DNA from: Verrucomicrobiota bacterium
Lineage (GTDB): Bacteria; Verrucomicrobiota; Verrucomicrobiia; Limisphaerales; UBA1319
NCBI GenBank assembly: GCA_022709905.1
Contig: JAKLHY010000003.1
Location: forward strand, 124,001 to 188,000
Direction: 5' to 3'
DNA length: 64,000 nucleotides
Numbering within the stretch: position 1 is the stretch's first letter; every line of letters starts with the position of its first letter. Positions 56,051 to 64,000 of this stretch are shown here, one piece after another. The notes below the pieces were generated by a model, which worked only from the letters and a program-made list of their open reading frames with translations, was not told the DNA's origin and searched no databases. The translations under genes were made by a program, and so were the position numbers.

Positions 56051-56330
56051 CTAGTGTGGTGTTTGCGAAATACGATGCATTCTGTTGCGCCCAAAATGGC
56101 CCGATGACGAGGCACGCGGAGGGCGCATCCCCTTCGTGGGGCTGTAACCGACACGTAACGAAGTCAGCGGGCCATTTTCGGCGCAACCCTCTGGGCGGCC
56201 GTTCTTTTGGCCAGGCACTTCGTTGCGCCTCCCTTACAGATCCATTCCGGATATGCGCCGTCGGCGCGCCTCGCTCCTGACCAAAACTCCTGGCCGCAGA
56301 ATGCATCGTATTTCGCAAACACCACACTAG
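56051..56330. mobile_element. Palindromic MITE-like element, family 1 copy B
   Basis: 280 bases bounded by CTAG. Terminal inverted repeats of 34 bases are perfect (56051-56084 with 56297-56330). Internal hairpin 1: 56084-56103 pairs with 56168-56187 (19 of 20). Hairpin 2: 56195-56215 pairs with 56276-56297 around an internal loop. Copy A is at 30155-30434 in the same orientation. No credible ORF. The 3' flank reads like a WD40 scrap (RKVVLWDTKTRKE). Confidence 0.82.
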
Positions 56331-56375
56331 ACAGGAAAGTCGTGCTTTGGGATACAAAAACCAGGAAGGAATCGA

Positions 56376-56963
56376 TCATGGAGTTGCTGGAGGGGTGGCC
56401 GAGCTCTTCGGGCTGCTGGCCAATTGGCGGATACCGTCCATGACATAAAGGACCCCGGAGATCCCTGTGCAGAGGGCCGCAACCATTGCCAAGTGCTCCA
56501 GCCAGTTGATCTTCCACCGAAACAAGGCCCACAAGACTGTCGCCATCTGAAACACAGTTGCTATTTTCCCGATTAACCGTGGCCGAACCGTGACTTTGCC
56601 GCACGTGTAATGGATAACTCCCATCCCAATCAGAATAAGCAGGTCCCGGCTAAAGACGGTCGCCACCAGCCAGAAGGGAATTTGACCGACGTGGCTCGTA
56701 TGATCCAGCGCCAGAAGCACTAATGCGGAAACCAACAGGAGCTTGTCCGCCAACGGATCGAGGATGGCCCCCAACTCGCTTCGCTGATTATAGGTCCGGG
56801 CAATGTAACCATCCACAGCGTCACTGATCGACGCCAGAGCGAACGTCACAATGGCGAGCCAACGGTGGATTTGTTGCCCGGAACTCTCATAATAAAGAAG
56901 TTGTACGCAGAAGAATGGAACCAGCAGGATCCGGAAAATGGTAATTTTATTGGCGGTGGTCAT
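56376..56963 (-). CDS. pgsA: CDP-diacylglycerol-glycerol-3-phosphate 3-phosphatidyltransferase
   Basis: 195 residues, mostly transmembrane. The CDP-alcohol phosphotransferase motif is complete: D-A-V-D-G-Y-I-A-R ... G-A-I-L-D-P-L-A-D. It makes phosphatidylglycerol phosphate at the inner membrane. NKITIFRILLVPFF is the family's usual start. Its start overlaps the gltX stop by four bases, so the genes are co-translated. Confidence 0.92.
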   Translation of the reverse strand: MTTANKITIFRILLVPFFCVQLLYYESSGQQIHRWLAIVTFALASISDAVDGYIARTYNQRSELGAILDPLADKLLLVSALVLLALDHTSHVGQIPFWLVATVFSRDLLILIGMGVIHYTCGKVTVRPRLIGKIATVFQMATVLWALFRWKINWLEHLAMVAALCTGISGVLYVMDGIRQLASSPKSSATPPATP

Positions 56964-58297
56964 CCCAGTTTTTCGAGCGCATGATCCATGCGGGCGGCGA
57001 CGGTTTTTTTGCCCAGCACTTCCATGAGGTGATACAGGCTTGGACCAATGGTTTTTCCGGTGCAGGCCAGGCGGACCGGGTGGACTAAGGCCCCGGTCTT
57101 GACGCCGAGTTCGGCGGACAATGACTTGAAGGCGGCCCCGATGGCGTCGGCATGGAAGTCGGAAAGGTCCAGTAATTTGGATTTCAGCTGTGAGAGATGT
57201 GCTTTCGTTTCCTGCGTGAACGGTGCAGCACCTTCCAGGGCAATGACATCGAGGAAATAGAATTCGGCCCAGTCATTGAGTTCGGTGAAGAATTTGATTT
57301 TTTCCCTGCAGGTCAGGAGTGCGGCGCGGATATAGGGTGCGGGGAAACGGGAGAGATCCATGCCGTTGTTTTGCAGGGCCTGAACGCCAAGTTCAACGTA
57401 ACGTTCCGCTGAAACGCCCCGGATGTATTCGCCATTCATCCATTGGAGCTTGGTTAGATCGAATCGGGCGTTGTGACGGAGGATTTGTGGCAGATCGAAG
57501 CGTTCGATGACATCGGTCAGGGGTAGAATTTCGCGATTGTCCTTGGGTGACCAACCGAGCAAATAGAGGAAATTGACGACGGCCTCGGGCACGTAACCTT
57601 CGTCGCGGTAGGTCATGAGGGAAGCGCCTTTATCCCGTTTGCTCATTTTGGAGCCGTCCTGGTTCAGGATGAGGGGAATGTGGGCATACTGGGGAGGTTC
57701 GGCGCCGAAGGCCCGGAAGAGGGCAATATGTTTGGCGGTATTGGAGAGATGGTCTTCGCCTCGAATGACGTGGGTAATGCCCATCTCGAGGTCGTCCACG
57801 ACATTGACCAAATGAAACACCGGCTGGCCGTCCGATCGAACGATGATGAAATCGGGGTCCTTTTGTTCATCGTCATTCAGCTCGCGGATTACCTCGCCCA
57901 CCACCAGATCCGGTATTTTGACCGGTTCACGAGTCATGCGGAACCTCACCGTCCCATCAGTCTCGTAGGCCATGCCTTTATTCATCAATTCGGTGACGCG
58001 CTGGCGATAGACATCCTTGCGCTGGGATTGGAAGTAAGGACCCGCCTGGCCTCGGAACGGTCCATCCGTTGCGCCCGTCAACGGACCTTCGTCCCAGTCT
58101 AATCCGAGCCAGCGAAGGCCGTTCAGGATGACATCGACGGCCTCCTGGGTGTTGCGGGCGGCATCGGTATCCTCGATGCGAAGCACAAAAACACCTCCGG
58201 TATGGCGGGCATAGAGCCAGTTGAACAAAGCGGTTCGGGCGCCTCCAATATGAAGGAAGCCCGTCGGACTGGGGGCAAAGCGTACGCGAACATTCAT
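56960..58297 (-). CDS. gltX: Glutamyl-tRNA synthetase
   Basis: 445 residues. HIGH motif as PSPTGFLHIGGARTALFNWL, KMSKS motif as GSKMSKRDKGASLMTYRD, with VFHLVNVVDDLEMGITHVIR and GEDHLSNTAKHI between. Length is a little below the common 465-490. Whether it is discriminating or also charges tRNA-Gln cannot be decided here; no gatCAB is visible. Upstream of pgsA in one transcript. Confidence 0.94.
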   Translation of the reverse strand: MNVRVRFAPSPTGFLHIGGARTALFNWLYARHTGGVFVLRIEDTDAARNTQEAVDVILNGLRWLGLDWDEGPLTGATDGPFRGQAGPYFQSQRKDVYRQRVTELMNKGMAYETDGTVRFRMTREPVKIPDLVVGEVIRELNDDEQKDPDFIIVRSDGQPVFHLVNVVDDLEMGITHVIRGEDHLSNTAKHIALFRAFGAEPPQYAHIPLILNQDGSKMSKRDKGASLMTYRDEGYVPEAVVNFLYLLGWSPKDNREILPLTDVIERFDLPQILRHNARFDLTKLQWMNGEYIRGVSAERYVELGVQALQNNGMDLSRFPAPYIRAALLTCREKIKFFTELNDWAEFYFLDVIALEGAAPFTQETKAHLSQLKSKLLDLSDFHADAIGAAFKSLSAELGVKTGALVHPVRLACTGKTIGPSLYHLMEVLGKKTVAARMDHALEKLG

Positions 58298-58360
58298 AAT
58301 ATCGACTGTCTGTCAAAATGCCCTCGAAGGGAAGTCGGAAGCAAGCCTCGAATCGGTAGT

Positions 58361-59257
58361 TCATGGTGAGTGCGCGGCTGCGGCGCCGGTGATCCGGGCC
58401 ACGGCGGGATGGACGATGCGGCGCTCGGCGGTGATGGCATGGAATTGGACCCGGCAGGTGTCCGCCTGTCCGACGATGCGAAAACCGTATCGACGCGTCG
58501 CTTCCTCGACGACCACGCTCGGCAAGGCGATGAATCCACGGCCCTCGGCCGCCATGACCTGCATGAGCGCCAGATCTTCGAACTCGGCGACCACTCTGGG
58601 TTGAATGCCCAGCTCTCGAAACCAGACTTCGACCGCGCGGCGAAGCGATGTGGCGTCCGACGGCAGCAACGCCGGGGCTTCATGCAGGGATTTGGGGAAG
58701 TCTTTTCTTAAAGTAGCGGCCAATTTTCCGGAGGCGCAAAAGGAGGTGGATGACTCGCCCAATGGATGGTTGAAGGTGCGGGCTTTTGTGGCGCTCGACG
58801 CCGTTTCATCCGCCAGGACGATGTCGAGCCGGTGTGCGGTCAACTGCTCCAGCAGGTCCTCAAGCTTGCCTTCGCGGCAGATCACATGAATGGCTTGCGG
58901 CAGGCTGAAAACCGGTCGGAGAATCTCGTGGGTCACGAGCTTGGGAAACGAATCCGCCACGCCGACATACAGCCGCAGGGCCTGAACCGTCGGACGCTGC
59001 TTGATCGCGTTCACCATCTCGCGGCCGAGTGAAAAAATCTCATCGGCATAACGCAGCGCAATTTGTCCCGCGTCCGTGAGCACCTTGTTGCGGCCGCTGC
59101 GGCGAAACAGCTTTTCGCCCAGGACCTCTTCGAGTTCACTCAATTGCGCCGAGATGGAGGGCTGGGAGACCCGCAGTTTCTCGGCGGCTTTTTTCAAGCT
59201 GCCTTCCCTCGCCACAGTCCAGAAGTACCGCAAGTGATGGTAATTCAGCCATTCCAT
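58361..59257 (-). CDS. LysR-family regulator, NhaR-like
   Basis: 298 residues from the ATG at 59257 (MEWLNYHHLRYFWTVAREGS). The helix-turn-helix is SLKKAAEKLRVSQPSISAQL, followed by the linker helix ELEEVLGEKLFRRSGRNKVL. The effector domain runs from YVGVADSFPKLVTHEILRPV to the end. It resembles NhaR, the activator of the sodium/proton antiporter gene in E. coli, but no antiporter is adjacent. Upstream of gltX by 63 bases. Confidence 0.87.
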   Translation of the reverse strand: MEWLNYHHLRYFWTVAREGSLKKAAEKLRVSQPSISAQLSELEEVLGEKLFRRSGRNKVLTDAGQIALRYADEIFSLGREMVNAIKQRPTVQALRLYVGVADSFPKLVTHEILRPVFSLPQAIHVICREGKLEDLLEQLTAHRLDIVLADETASSATKARTFNHPLGESSTSFCASGKLAATLRKDFPKSLHEAPALLPSDATSLRRAVEVWFRELGIQPRVVAEFEDLALMQVMAAEGRGFIALPSVVVEEATRRYGFRIVGQADTCRVQFHAITAERRIVHPAVARITGAAAAHSP

Positions 59258-59382
59258 GCCCGGCAGAATAGTGCCGCACAACCTTTGAGTATATTCCAAA
59301 ATGCGAATGACCCGGCCTGCAACAATGGAAGCCGGGTGCCCTCACGCGGCGAGGTCATCTCTGCGAGGATTTTCGAAACGAT

Positions 59383-61263
59383 CTATGGTTTTCGGGCCAC
59401 GATCCGATAGAACCGGGTATCGGTGATCGGGGTGGTATCAATGGTCGTCATGGGCGCGTTGGTTCCGGGCAGGTCGGTTGCGCCCAGGAGGTTTCTCCAG
59501 GTGGGTGAGGTCATGAGGTTTGGCCGATATTGCACGGTAAAGAGCCAGCCCGACATGCCGGTCCATTCAAGTCGTGTTCCCGACTCCACGCGTTTGACAT
59601 CCGTGATCTCGATGACTCCAGGAGTGATGACATCATTCACCACGGCCGCCCATCCTCGGCTGTTGAGCCCCCCGTAAGTTCCTCCCAACACAACGTCAGG
59701 AATATTATTTTTGTTGAACTGGCCAATGACAAAACAGCTGCCCATCTTGGAGCCCGACAAACGATCGGTCGGCGGAGGGGCTTCCAAGCTGAGGTCCGCC
59801 TGGGTGAGCAGTGAGTAGGTTGTCGAGAGGGCGCTGGCGCCAAAAACCGTATGCACCACACCGTCCGCTCTTGGATTGACAGTGCTGGCCTGCCAGGCAT
59901 GGCTGCTGATCGAAATGTCCCCGATGCCGTCCCCATTGATATCGTCAGCGGAAACCGATTTGCCGGTATAAAACAGGCGGGGGTTTCCCCCCAGGATCAA
60001 ACGCACATTAACAGCGGCCGCCAGATCGACTGTGGCAGGAAATGGAGTGCGTCCGAAAAACACCTCGACTTTGCCGACGCCTGTTGAATTGGGGACTCCG
60101 AGCATCGACGAGGGCGAACCGATGATCAGGTCGCCAATCCCGTCTCCGTTCACATCGCCAATCGCCAGGGGATTGCCGTTCACGTTGGTCACCAGCTCGC
60201 CGCCGGTTTTATCGTCTTTCATGGCGCCGGTGATGACACTGCTGGCGGTCGCATCGATGTCCAGGGAACCTTCCAGCCGGGTTCCGCCCCGGCGGAGAAA
60301 GACCTTCCCAGCGTCCGCGCGTCCCGGGGCGTCTTCCCACGGGGCGCCCATGGCCAGGTCGGCTGTTCCATCTCCGTCGACATCACCCACAGCGAGTGAT
60401 TTGACCTGGAAGGCGGTATTGCCTTCGTTTCGGACGAAGCGGGCATCGGACTTGGATTTTAAATCAACGGCTGCGGGCCAGGCGCTGCGGGCACGGCCGT
60501 AGATGAGATACACTGCCCCGTCGATGTCGCGTTTGGAGTTCATGGGGGGATCATTGATGTTGTTGCTGAGATCATCAGCGATGATCAGATCGTCGAAGCC
60601 GTCCTTATCGATGTCCCCGACTGCGACGGCCGTGTAGTGCGCATAATCCCGGCTCAATAGAACGTCGACTTCCGCGTTGAAATCGAGAAGTCCCTTGAAG
60701 GATGGACCGCCAAAAAAGATGCCGACCTTGGCCTGTTCCGGTTTGGAGTTGGCGGGATTTTCGTCCTGAGCCACCACCACGAGGTCGTCGAAGCCATCTC
60801 CGTCGAGATCCCCCGCGGCGAGCAACGTGCCTACGGACTGTTCATCGACCGAGCCCACCAGAGCCACATTCTCGTTGGCCGGCACGGGCGGTATGCCGTT
60901 CAGCACTCCGACCTGCACGACCTCGGGAGGCTTGGGCAGCCCCTCGAAACTGTCCCCCCCGAAGAATACCGATACCAATCCCATGTCGTAGTTCTCGAAA
61001 CAGGAGCCCAGGGCCAGGTCGGGAGTGCCGTCGCCGTTAAAGTCGCCTTTGGTCATGACGTAAGGCATGTAGGCGCGGGTGGCTTTTCCGACAATCTCGG
61101 CGTCCAGGTCCTTTTCCACCTCGATGGTGATCATGGCCGAACAAGGCAGGGCCAGGAATGAGGACAGAGTGACCGACAGAATGCCTGTCATTCGCTGAAG
61201 CGAAGAAGGGTTTTTTCCAAGATCTGCACGGTTTGAACAGGTTGTTTTCGGCATTGTTTTCAT
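59383..61263 (-). CDS. Secreted FG-GAP repeat protein
   Basis: 626 residues. Signal peptide after a long basic leader (TGILSVTLSSFLALPCSA; a start at 61191 is possible). About six FG-GAP/integrin-alpha-like blades with calcium loops such as KGDFNGDGTPDLALGS, AGDLDGDGFDDLVVVA, VGDIDKDGFDDLIIAD, VGDVDGDGTADLAMGA and IGDVNGDGIGDLIIGS. It ends in the tail domain TSPTWRNLLGATDLPGTN ... RFYRIVARKP. Probably an extracellular calcium-binding propeller. Confidence 0.88.
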   Translation of the reverse strand: MKTMPKTTCSNRADLGKNPSSLQRMTGILSVTLSSFLALPCSAMITIEVEKDLDAEIVGKATRAYMPYVMTKGDFNGDGTPDLALGSCFENYDMGLVSVFFGGDSFEGLPKPPEVVQVGVLNGIPPVPANENVALVGSVDEQSVGTLLAAGDLDGDGFDDLVVVAQDENPANSKPEQAKVGIFFGGPSFKGLLDFNAEVDVLLSRDYAHYTAVAVGDIDKDGFDDLIIADDLSNNINDPPMNSKRDIDGAVYLIYGRARSAWPAAVDLKSKSDARFVRNEGNTAFQVKSLAVGDVDGDGTADLAMGAPWEDAPGRADAGKVFLRRGGTRLEGSLDIDATASSVITGAMKDDKTGGELVTNVNGNPLAIGDVNGDGIGDLIIGSPSSMLGVPNSTGVGKVEVFFGRTPFPATVDLAAAVNVRLILGGNPRLFYTGKSVSADDINGDGIGDISISSHAWQASTVNPRADGVVHTVFGASALSTTYSLLTQADLSLEAPPPTDRLSGSKMGSCFVIGQFNKNNIPDVVLGGTYGGLNSRGWAAVVNDVITPGVIEITDVKRVESGTRLEWTGMSGWLFTVQYRPNLMTSPTWRNLLGATDLPGTNAPMTTIDTTPITDTRFYRIVARKP

Positions 61264-61310
61264 AGGTCAGGATCCTTGAATTCCCCGCAGCCAGGCTGCG
61301 AGAGTTACGG

Positions 61311-62723
61311 TTACTTGTCGATGTTGGCTTCAGCAATGGGGCGCTTGATGCCCGTCTTGGTCAATTCCAACGGACCCCATGCTCCCGAAATTAACTTCAC
61401 CTGGGTGAACTGCAAATTGGACCAGAAAAACTTCCCGTCCTCGCCTTTGGCCGCGGCGGCGACGTTCAAATAGCGCGATCGGCCTTCCTCGAGCCACCAA
61501 TCCTTGTCGAGTATCACGACACGCCGGATTTGGGTCCAACCGGCGTTCTCCAGGAGCTTGCGCATTTCCCCTTCAAGGGCTTTGTTCACCATTCCGGCGG
61601 GAGGGAGGGTTGCGGAGGCGTCGGTGGCGGCTTTCACTTTTTCGTGAAGGTCCGCATAGAACTTGAAATCGGTTCCTTCGATCTCGAACTCTCCCAGGGC
61701 CGGTTTTTGATCGTAATTGCGGAGGAAGAATTGGACGCGGTGTTTCCCGGGGGGAAGCTGGGCCAGTTCGTAGGTAAAGGCGATGGGTCCAATTTTGCGA
61801 TTGCCCTTGCCCTCGCCAAAGAGGATGGCCGGATCACGGTAGGCGGTCATTTTTTCCAGCGCGGGCGCAATGTCCAGAACCAGGTGGCGGTTGTCGATGT
61901 ATTCGGCCTTTTTGAGTGTGATGTATTGAAGGGTCTGATTCTCGCCAATCGCCATGACAATCATCAGCCCCAACTCCCGCTTGTCACCGGCCTGGTAGAC
62001 TTCACGCCAGCTTTTGTCGGATTGAATCAGTCCATAAATCAAATCACCGGAACGAAATTGCGTCGTGAGATTCTGCGGGTTCGAGGGATCGATGGGAGTT
62101 TTCGAGAAGACAATTCTGCCTTTTCCCGCCGGATTGGGATTGCTGGAGGCCTGTTGGGCGGCTTGTTGGCGTTGCGCCATGGCTTGGGCCTCCTTTTCTT
62201 GACGCGCGGTTTCGGCGTCGGCATCGGCCTTGGCCGCGGCCGCCCGGGTCTGCTGATCCTGCTTCATGCCCGCGGACATGTCGGTGTCGAAAGCCTCGAG
62301 CTTTTTACCGGCCGCCGTGATTCGATCTCGGCGCGCCACCAGTTCGGGATGATCCTTGCCCATCTTGGCCCCATGCCGGCTTTCGACGAGTTCCAGATTG
62401 CTTTTTGCCTCCGCAAAACGGGCCGCCGCTTCTTTTCGGCGATAGTCTTTGTCATACTTGGCGCCATCCTCGCTCATCACCCGATCCATTTTGTCCAGGC
62501 TTTGATCCACTTGACGGAGGAGCAAGGCGGCTCCCGAAGGGACCGCGGGCGCGGTGGCTGAGCCAACAGCCTGATTGGCCCGGTCCACCCCTTGCAGCGC
62601 CTTATTTAAGGCGCCGCCCAGCCCGGTCGCCGCTTCCATCCGAAAACCCGCTAGGCTCGAAAGAAGGAGATTGAATCCGATGGTTATCATCAGCCAGCGC
62701 ATTCGAGGATTGCCCGTTTTCAT
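61311..62723 (-). CDS. Secreted coiled-coil protein, unknown
   Basis: 470 residues from the ATG at 62723 (MKTGNPRMRWLMITIGFNLL, signal peptide). Residues 60-190 form an Ala/Lys/Glu/Gln-rich coiled coil (RAAAAKADADAETARQEKEA, MAQRQQAAQQAS). The C-terminal half is globular (IVFSKTPIDPSNPQNLTTQF, LPPGKHRVQFFLRNYDQKPA, VVILDKDWWLEEGRSRYLNV). I know no family name. It lies 47 bases ahead of the FG-GAP gene with the same polarity, so they may be co-transcribed. Confidence 0.75.
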   Translation of the reverse strand: MKTGNPRMRWLMITIGFNLLLSSLAGFRMEAATGLGGALNKALQGVDRANQAVGSATAPAVPSGAALLLRQVDQSLDKMDRVMSEDGAKYDKDYRRKEAAARFAEAKSNLELVESRHGAKMGKDHPELVARRDRITAAGKKLEAFDTDMSAGMKQDQQTRAAAAKADADAETARQEKEAQAMAQRQQAAQQASSNPNPAGKGRIVFSKTPIDPSNPQNLTTQFRSGDLIYGLIQSDKSWREVYQAGDKRELGLMIVMAIGENQTLQYITLKKAEYIDNRHLVLDIAPALEKMTAYRDPAILFGEGKGNRKIGPIAFTYELAQLPPGKHRVQFFLRNYDQKPALGEFEIEGTDFKFYADLHEKVKAATDASATLPPAGMVNKALEGEMRKLLENAGWTQIRRVVILDKDWWLEEGRSRYLNVAAAAKGEDGKFFWSNLQFTQVKLISGAWGPLELTKTGIKRPIAEANIDK

Positions 62724-63299
62724 ATCACCTGTCCTTGAGTTTTGGTTAGATCGCCCGCTCAACCACCTAATGCGGATTGTGTTTGTTTTTTTCTCTCCAC
62801 GATGGAACATCGGCCAACGATCGTGACGTTTTCTCTCTAATAACGCCAAACTGCCGAGCTCCGCAGTAATTGTTGCCTTAATACCCCGTGTAAAACACTT
62901 TTATTTTCATCAAAAAATCCTTCCTTGTCCAGCCACTTTCGAAAAATATTACATTAATTTTTCTCACATTATAAGGCTGCCCTGCACCGCAAAGAAACGA
63001 CTTAACCGGGCCAATCAACGCGAATCATGGCAGGGCAAATGCGAAGGTCCTCAAGACGTGGGAACATCGATAGAACGTCTGGGATGCCGCCCGTGGGATG
63101 TCTCCGCTTCCATTCGCGTCTATGGGGGTGAATTCGCGGTTCGATTTTTCGGAGCATCTTATGTGCGGTTTTGGGGGATTCTTCAGGGATTGGCAAACGG
63201 CGATTGAACAGGATAAGCTCTCCTCCGTGAACACCCCGCAAGCCGAGACGAGGTTGGAACAAGGAACAATCCCAAGCGCATACCTTTCTTTTCCTTACT
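62724..63299. other. Intergenic region with AT-rich stretch
   Basis: 576 bases between divergent genes. 62880-62985 is markedly AT-rich and could contain the promoter of the minus-strand secreted protein. No convincing gene. It holds the second copy of a 24-base repeat (63153-63176; the other is at 37212-37235). Confidence 0.5.
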
Positions 63300-64000
63300 A
63301 TGCATCCCACTCCGCATTCCCCACTCCCCAATCGCCAATCCTCAATCCTCGATCCTCAATTCCACCGTGTCTCCAGCGTCAAACTCGCTCTCGCTCAGAT
63401 GCTCGTCGAAGGAGGAAACAAGGCATCTAACCTGCGACGCGCCGAGGAGAGAATTGCCCAGGCAGCCTGCCAGGGGGCGCAGATGGTTCTGTTGCCCGAG
63501 GCGCTGAATCTTGGCTGGACGCATCCCTCGGCATTTGCGGAGGCCGATGCTATTCCTGGCGGAGAATCCTGCTCGCGTCTCCGCGCTTCAGCCTGCGCCC
63601 ACCGAGTCTACATCTGTGCGGGTTTGATCGAGCGGGCCGGGGATAGCATCTATAATTCCGCGGTCCTGTTCGGGCCCGATGGCGGCATTCTCCTGTTTCA
63701 TCGCAAGCTGAATGAACTCGAAATCGGTCATTCCTTGTATGCCCAAGGAGACCGGCTTGGCGTGGTCCACACTCCCCTGGGCACCCTCGGGGTGATGATC
63801 TGCGCCGACGCCTTCGCCCGTGGACAGGTGGTGAGTAGGACCTTGGGATTGATGGGGGCGGACCTCATCCTTTCCCCCTCCGCATGGGCGGTGCCCCCGG
63901 ACCATGACAACGACCGCGAACCGTACGGCCAACTCTGGCTTGATCACTATGGACCGGTAGCCCGCGACTATCATCTCTGGATTGCGGGAGCCAGCAATGT
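63300..64000 (+). CDS. Carbon-nitrogen hydrolase (nitrilase family), 3' end outside window
   Basis: At least 233 residues, open to the window's end. Catalytic triad visible: Glu in MVLLPEALNLGW, Lys in LFHRKLNELE and Cys in LGVMICADAFARG. Amidase/ureidase superfamily; substrate unknown. The domain starts at VKLALAQML (about 63380). The only upstream in-frame ATG is 63300, and the first 20 or so codons (HPTPHSPLPNRQSSILDP) are encoded by a CAATCCT-type heptad tract, so the native start is uncertain. No Shine-Dalgarno sequence is seen. Confidence 0.82.
   Translation, partial: MHPTPHSPLPNRQSSILDPQFHRVSSVKLALAQMLVEGGNKASNLRRAEERIAQAACQGAQMVLLPEALNLGWTHPSAFAEADAIPGGESCSRLRASACAHRVYICAGLIERAGDSIYNSAVLFGPDGGILLFHRKLNELEIGHSLYAQGDRLGVVHTPLGTLGVMICADAFARGQVVSRTLGLMGADLILSPSAWAVPPDHDNDREPYGQLWLDHYGPVARDYHLWIAGASN
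63308..63363 (+). repeat. Heptanucleotide repeat CAATCCT
   Basis: Eight units in constant 7-nt register: CACTCCG, CATTCCC, CACTCCC, CAATCGC, CAATCCT, CAATCCT, CGATCCT and CAATTCC. It overlaps the beginning of the nitrilase reading frame. Confidence 0.85.

Noticed and set aside
63168..63240. Possible asparagine-synthetase start (MCGFGGF)
   Set aside because: The frame after seven residues has no similarity to the glutaminase domain, and the same DNA occurs at 37212 out of context.
1..64000. CRISPR array, rRNA operon or prophage structural genes
   Set aside because: No regularly spaced direct repeats with unique spacers, no rRNA-like sequence and no capsid or terminase-like frames were found; the S74 protein carries a bacterial signal peptide.

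Overview
The window looks like chromosomal DNA of a Verrucomicrobiota bacterium, probably from the Limisphaerales/Pedosphaera side. This is inferred from gene content: 'orphan' FtsX/MacB-type permeases, three Tat-exported Gfo/Idh/MocA oxidoreductases, TIM-barrel sugar isomerases, secreted GH43-type enzymes, an ECF sigma factor beside a Ser/Thr kinase with WD40 repeats, DUF1080 and formylglycine-generating-enzyme domains, a DUF1559-like pseudopilin, FG-GAP proteins and C-terminal tails of the '..RFYRIV/RFFRLR' kind. No rRNA is present. There are two tRNAs: Leu(GAG) and Val(UAC).

Layout. 1-11.5 kb is a graveyard of permease fragments (heads, tails and one head-to-tail fusion), with small intact genes lodged between them: a nucleotidyltransferase pair, a BtrH-like/NTF2-like/DUF3788 trio, a PhzF isomerase and a beta-lactamase-fold hydrolase followed by a truncated paralogue. 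11.8-21.3 kb is carbohydrate related: a beta-helix protein, CreD, an unusual nucleoside-hydrolase/GH43 fusion, an oxidoreductase, a GH43-like secreted protein and a sugar isomerase. 21.5-30 kb is a sigma factor/kinase pair next to a 1338-residue secreted repeat protein. 30-37 kb holds two palindromic mobile elements, a repeat protein, an oxidoreductase and a trimeric fibre-like protein ending in an S74 self-cleaving chaperone. 37.3-42.5 kb is a decayed type I restriction-modification island beside tRNA-Leu: hsdM, hsdS and hsdR are all broken, while a YhcG/DUF1016-type nuclease is intact. 42.9-50 kb has an ABC transporter with a TPR partner, infA, a macro-domain hydrolase, a nitroreductase, a Clp-fold protease and thrS. 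50-55 kb has tRNA-Val, an isomerase/oxidoreductase operon, a VapBC-like pair, an S4 protein and an AI-2E-type permease. 55-64 kb has a pseudopilin, another palindromic element, pgsA-gltX, a LysR regulator, two secreted proteins and the start of a nitrilase-family amidohydrolase.

Two themes cross gene boundaries. The first is a set of 272-280 bp palindromic elements of two sequence families sharing one architecture (long terminal inverted repeats enclosing two hairpins). The second is a scatter of short tandem repeats of different sequence that all have a 7-nt unit; they lie between genes, inside broken hsdS, at the vapC stop codon and at the start of the nitrilase gene. Broken genes repeatedly show loss of the middle with head and tail joined (one permease, HsdM, HsdR). 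All assignments come from reading translations by eye; no database search was run.
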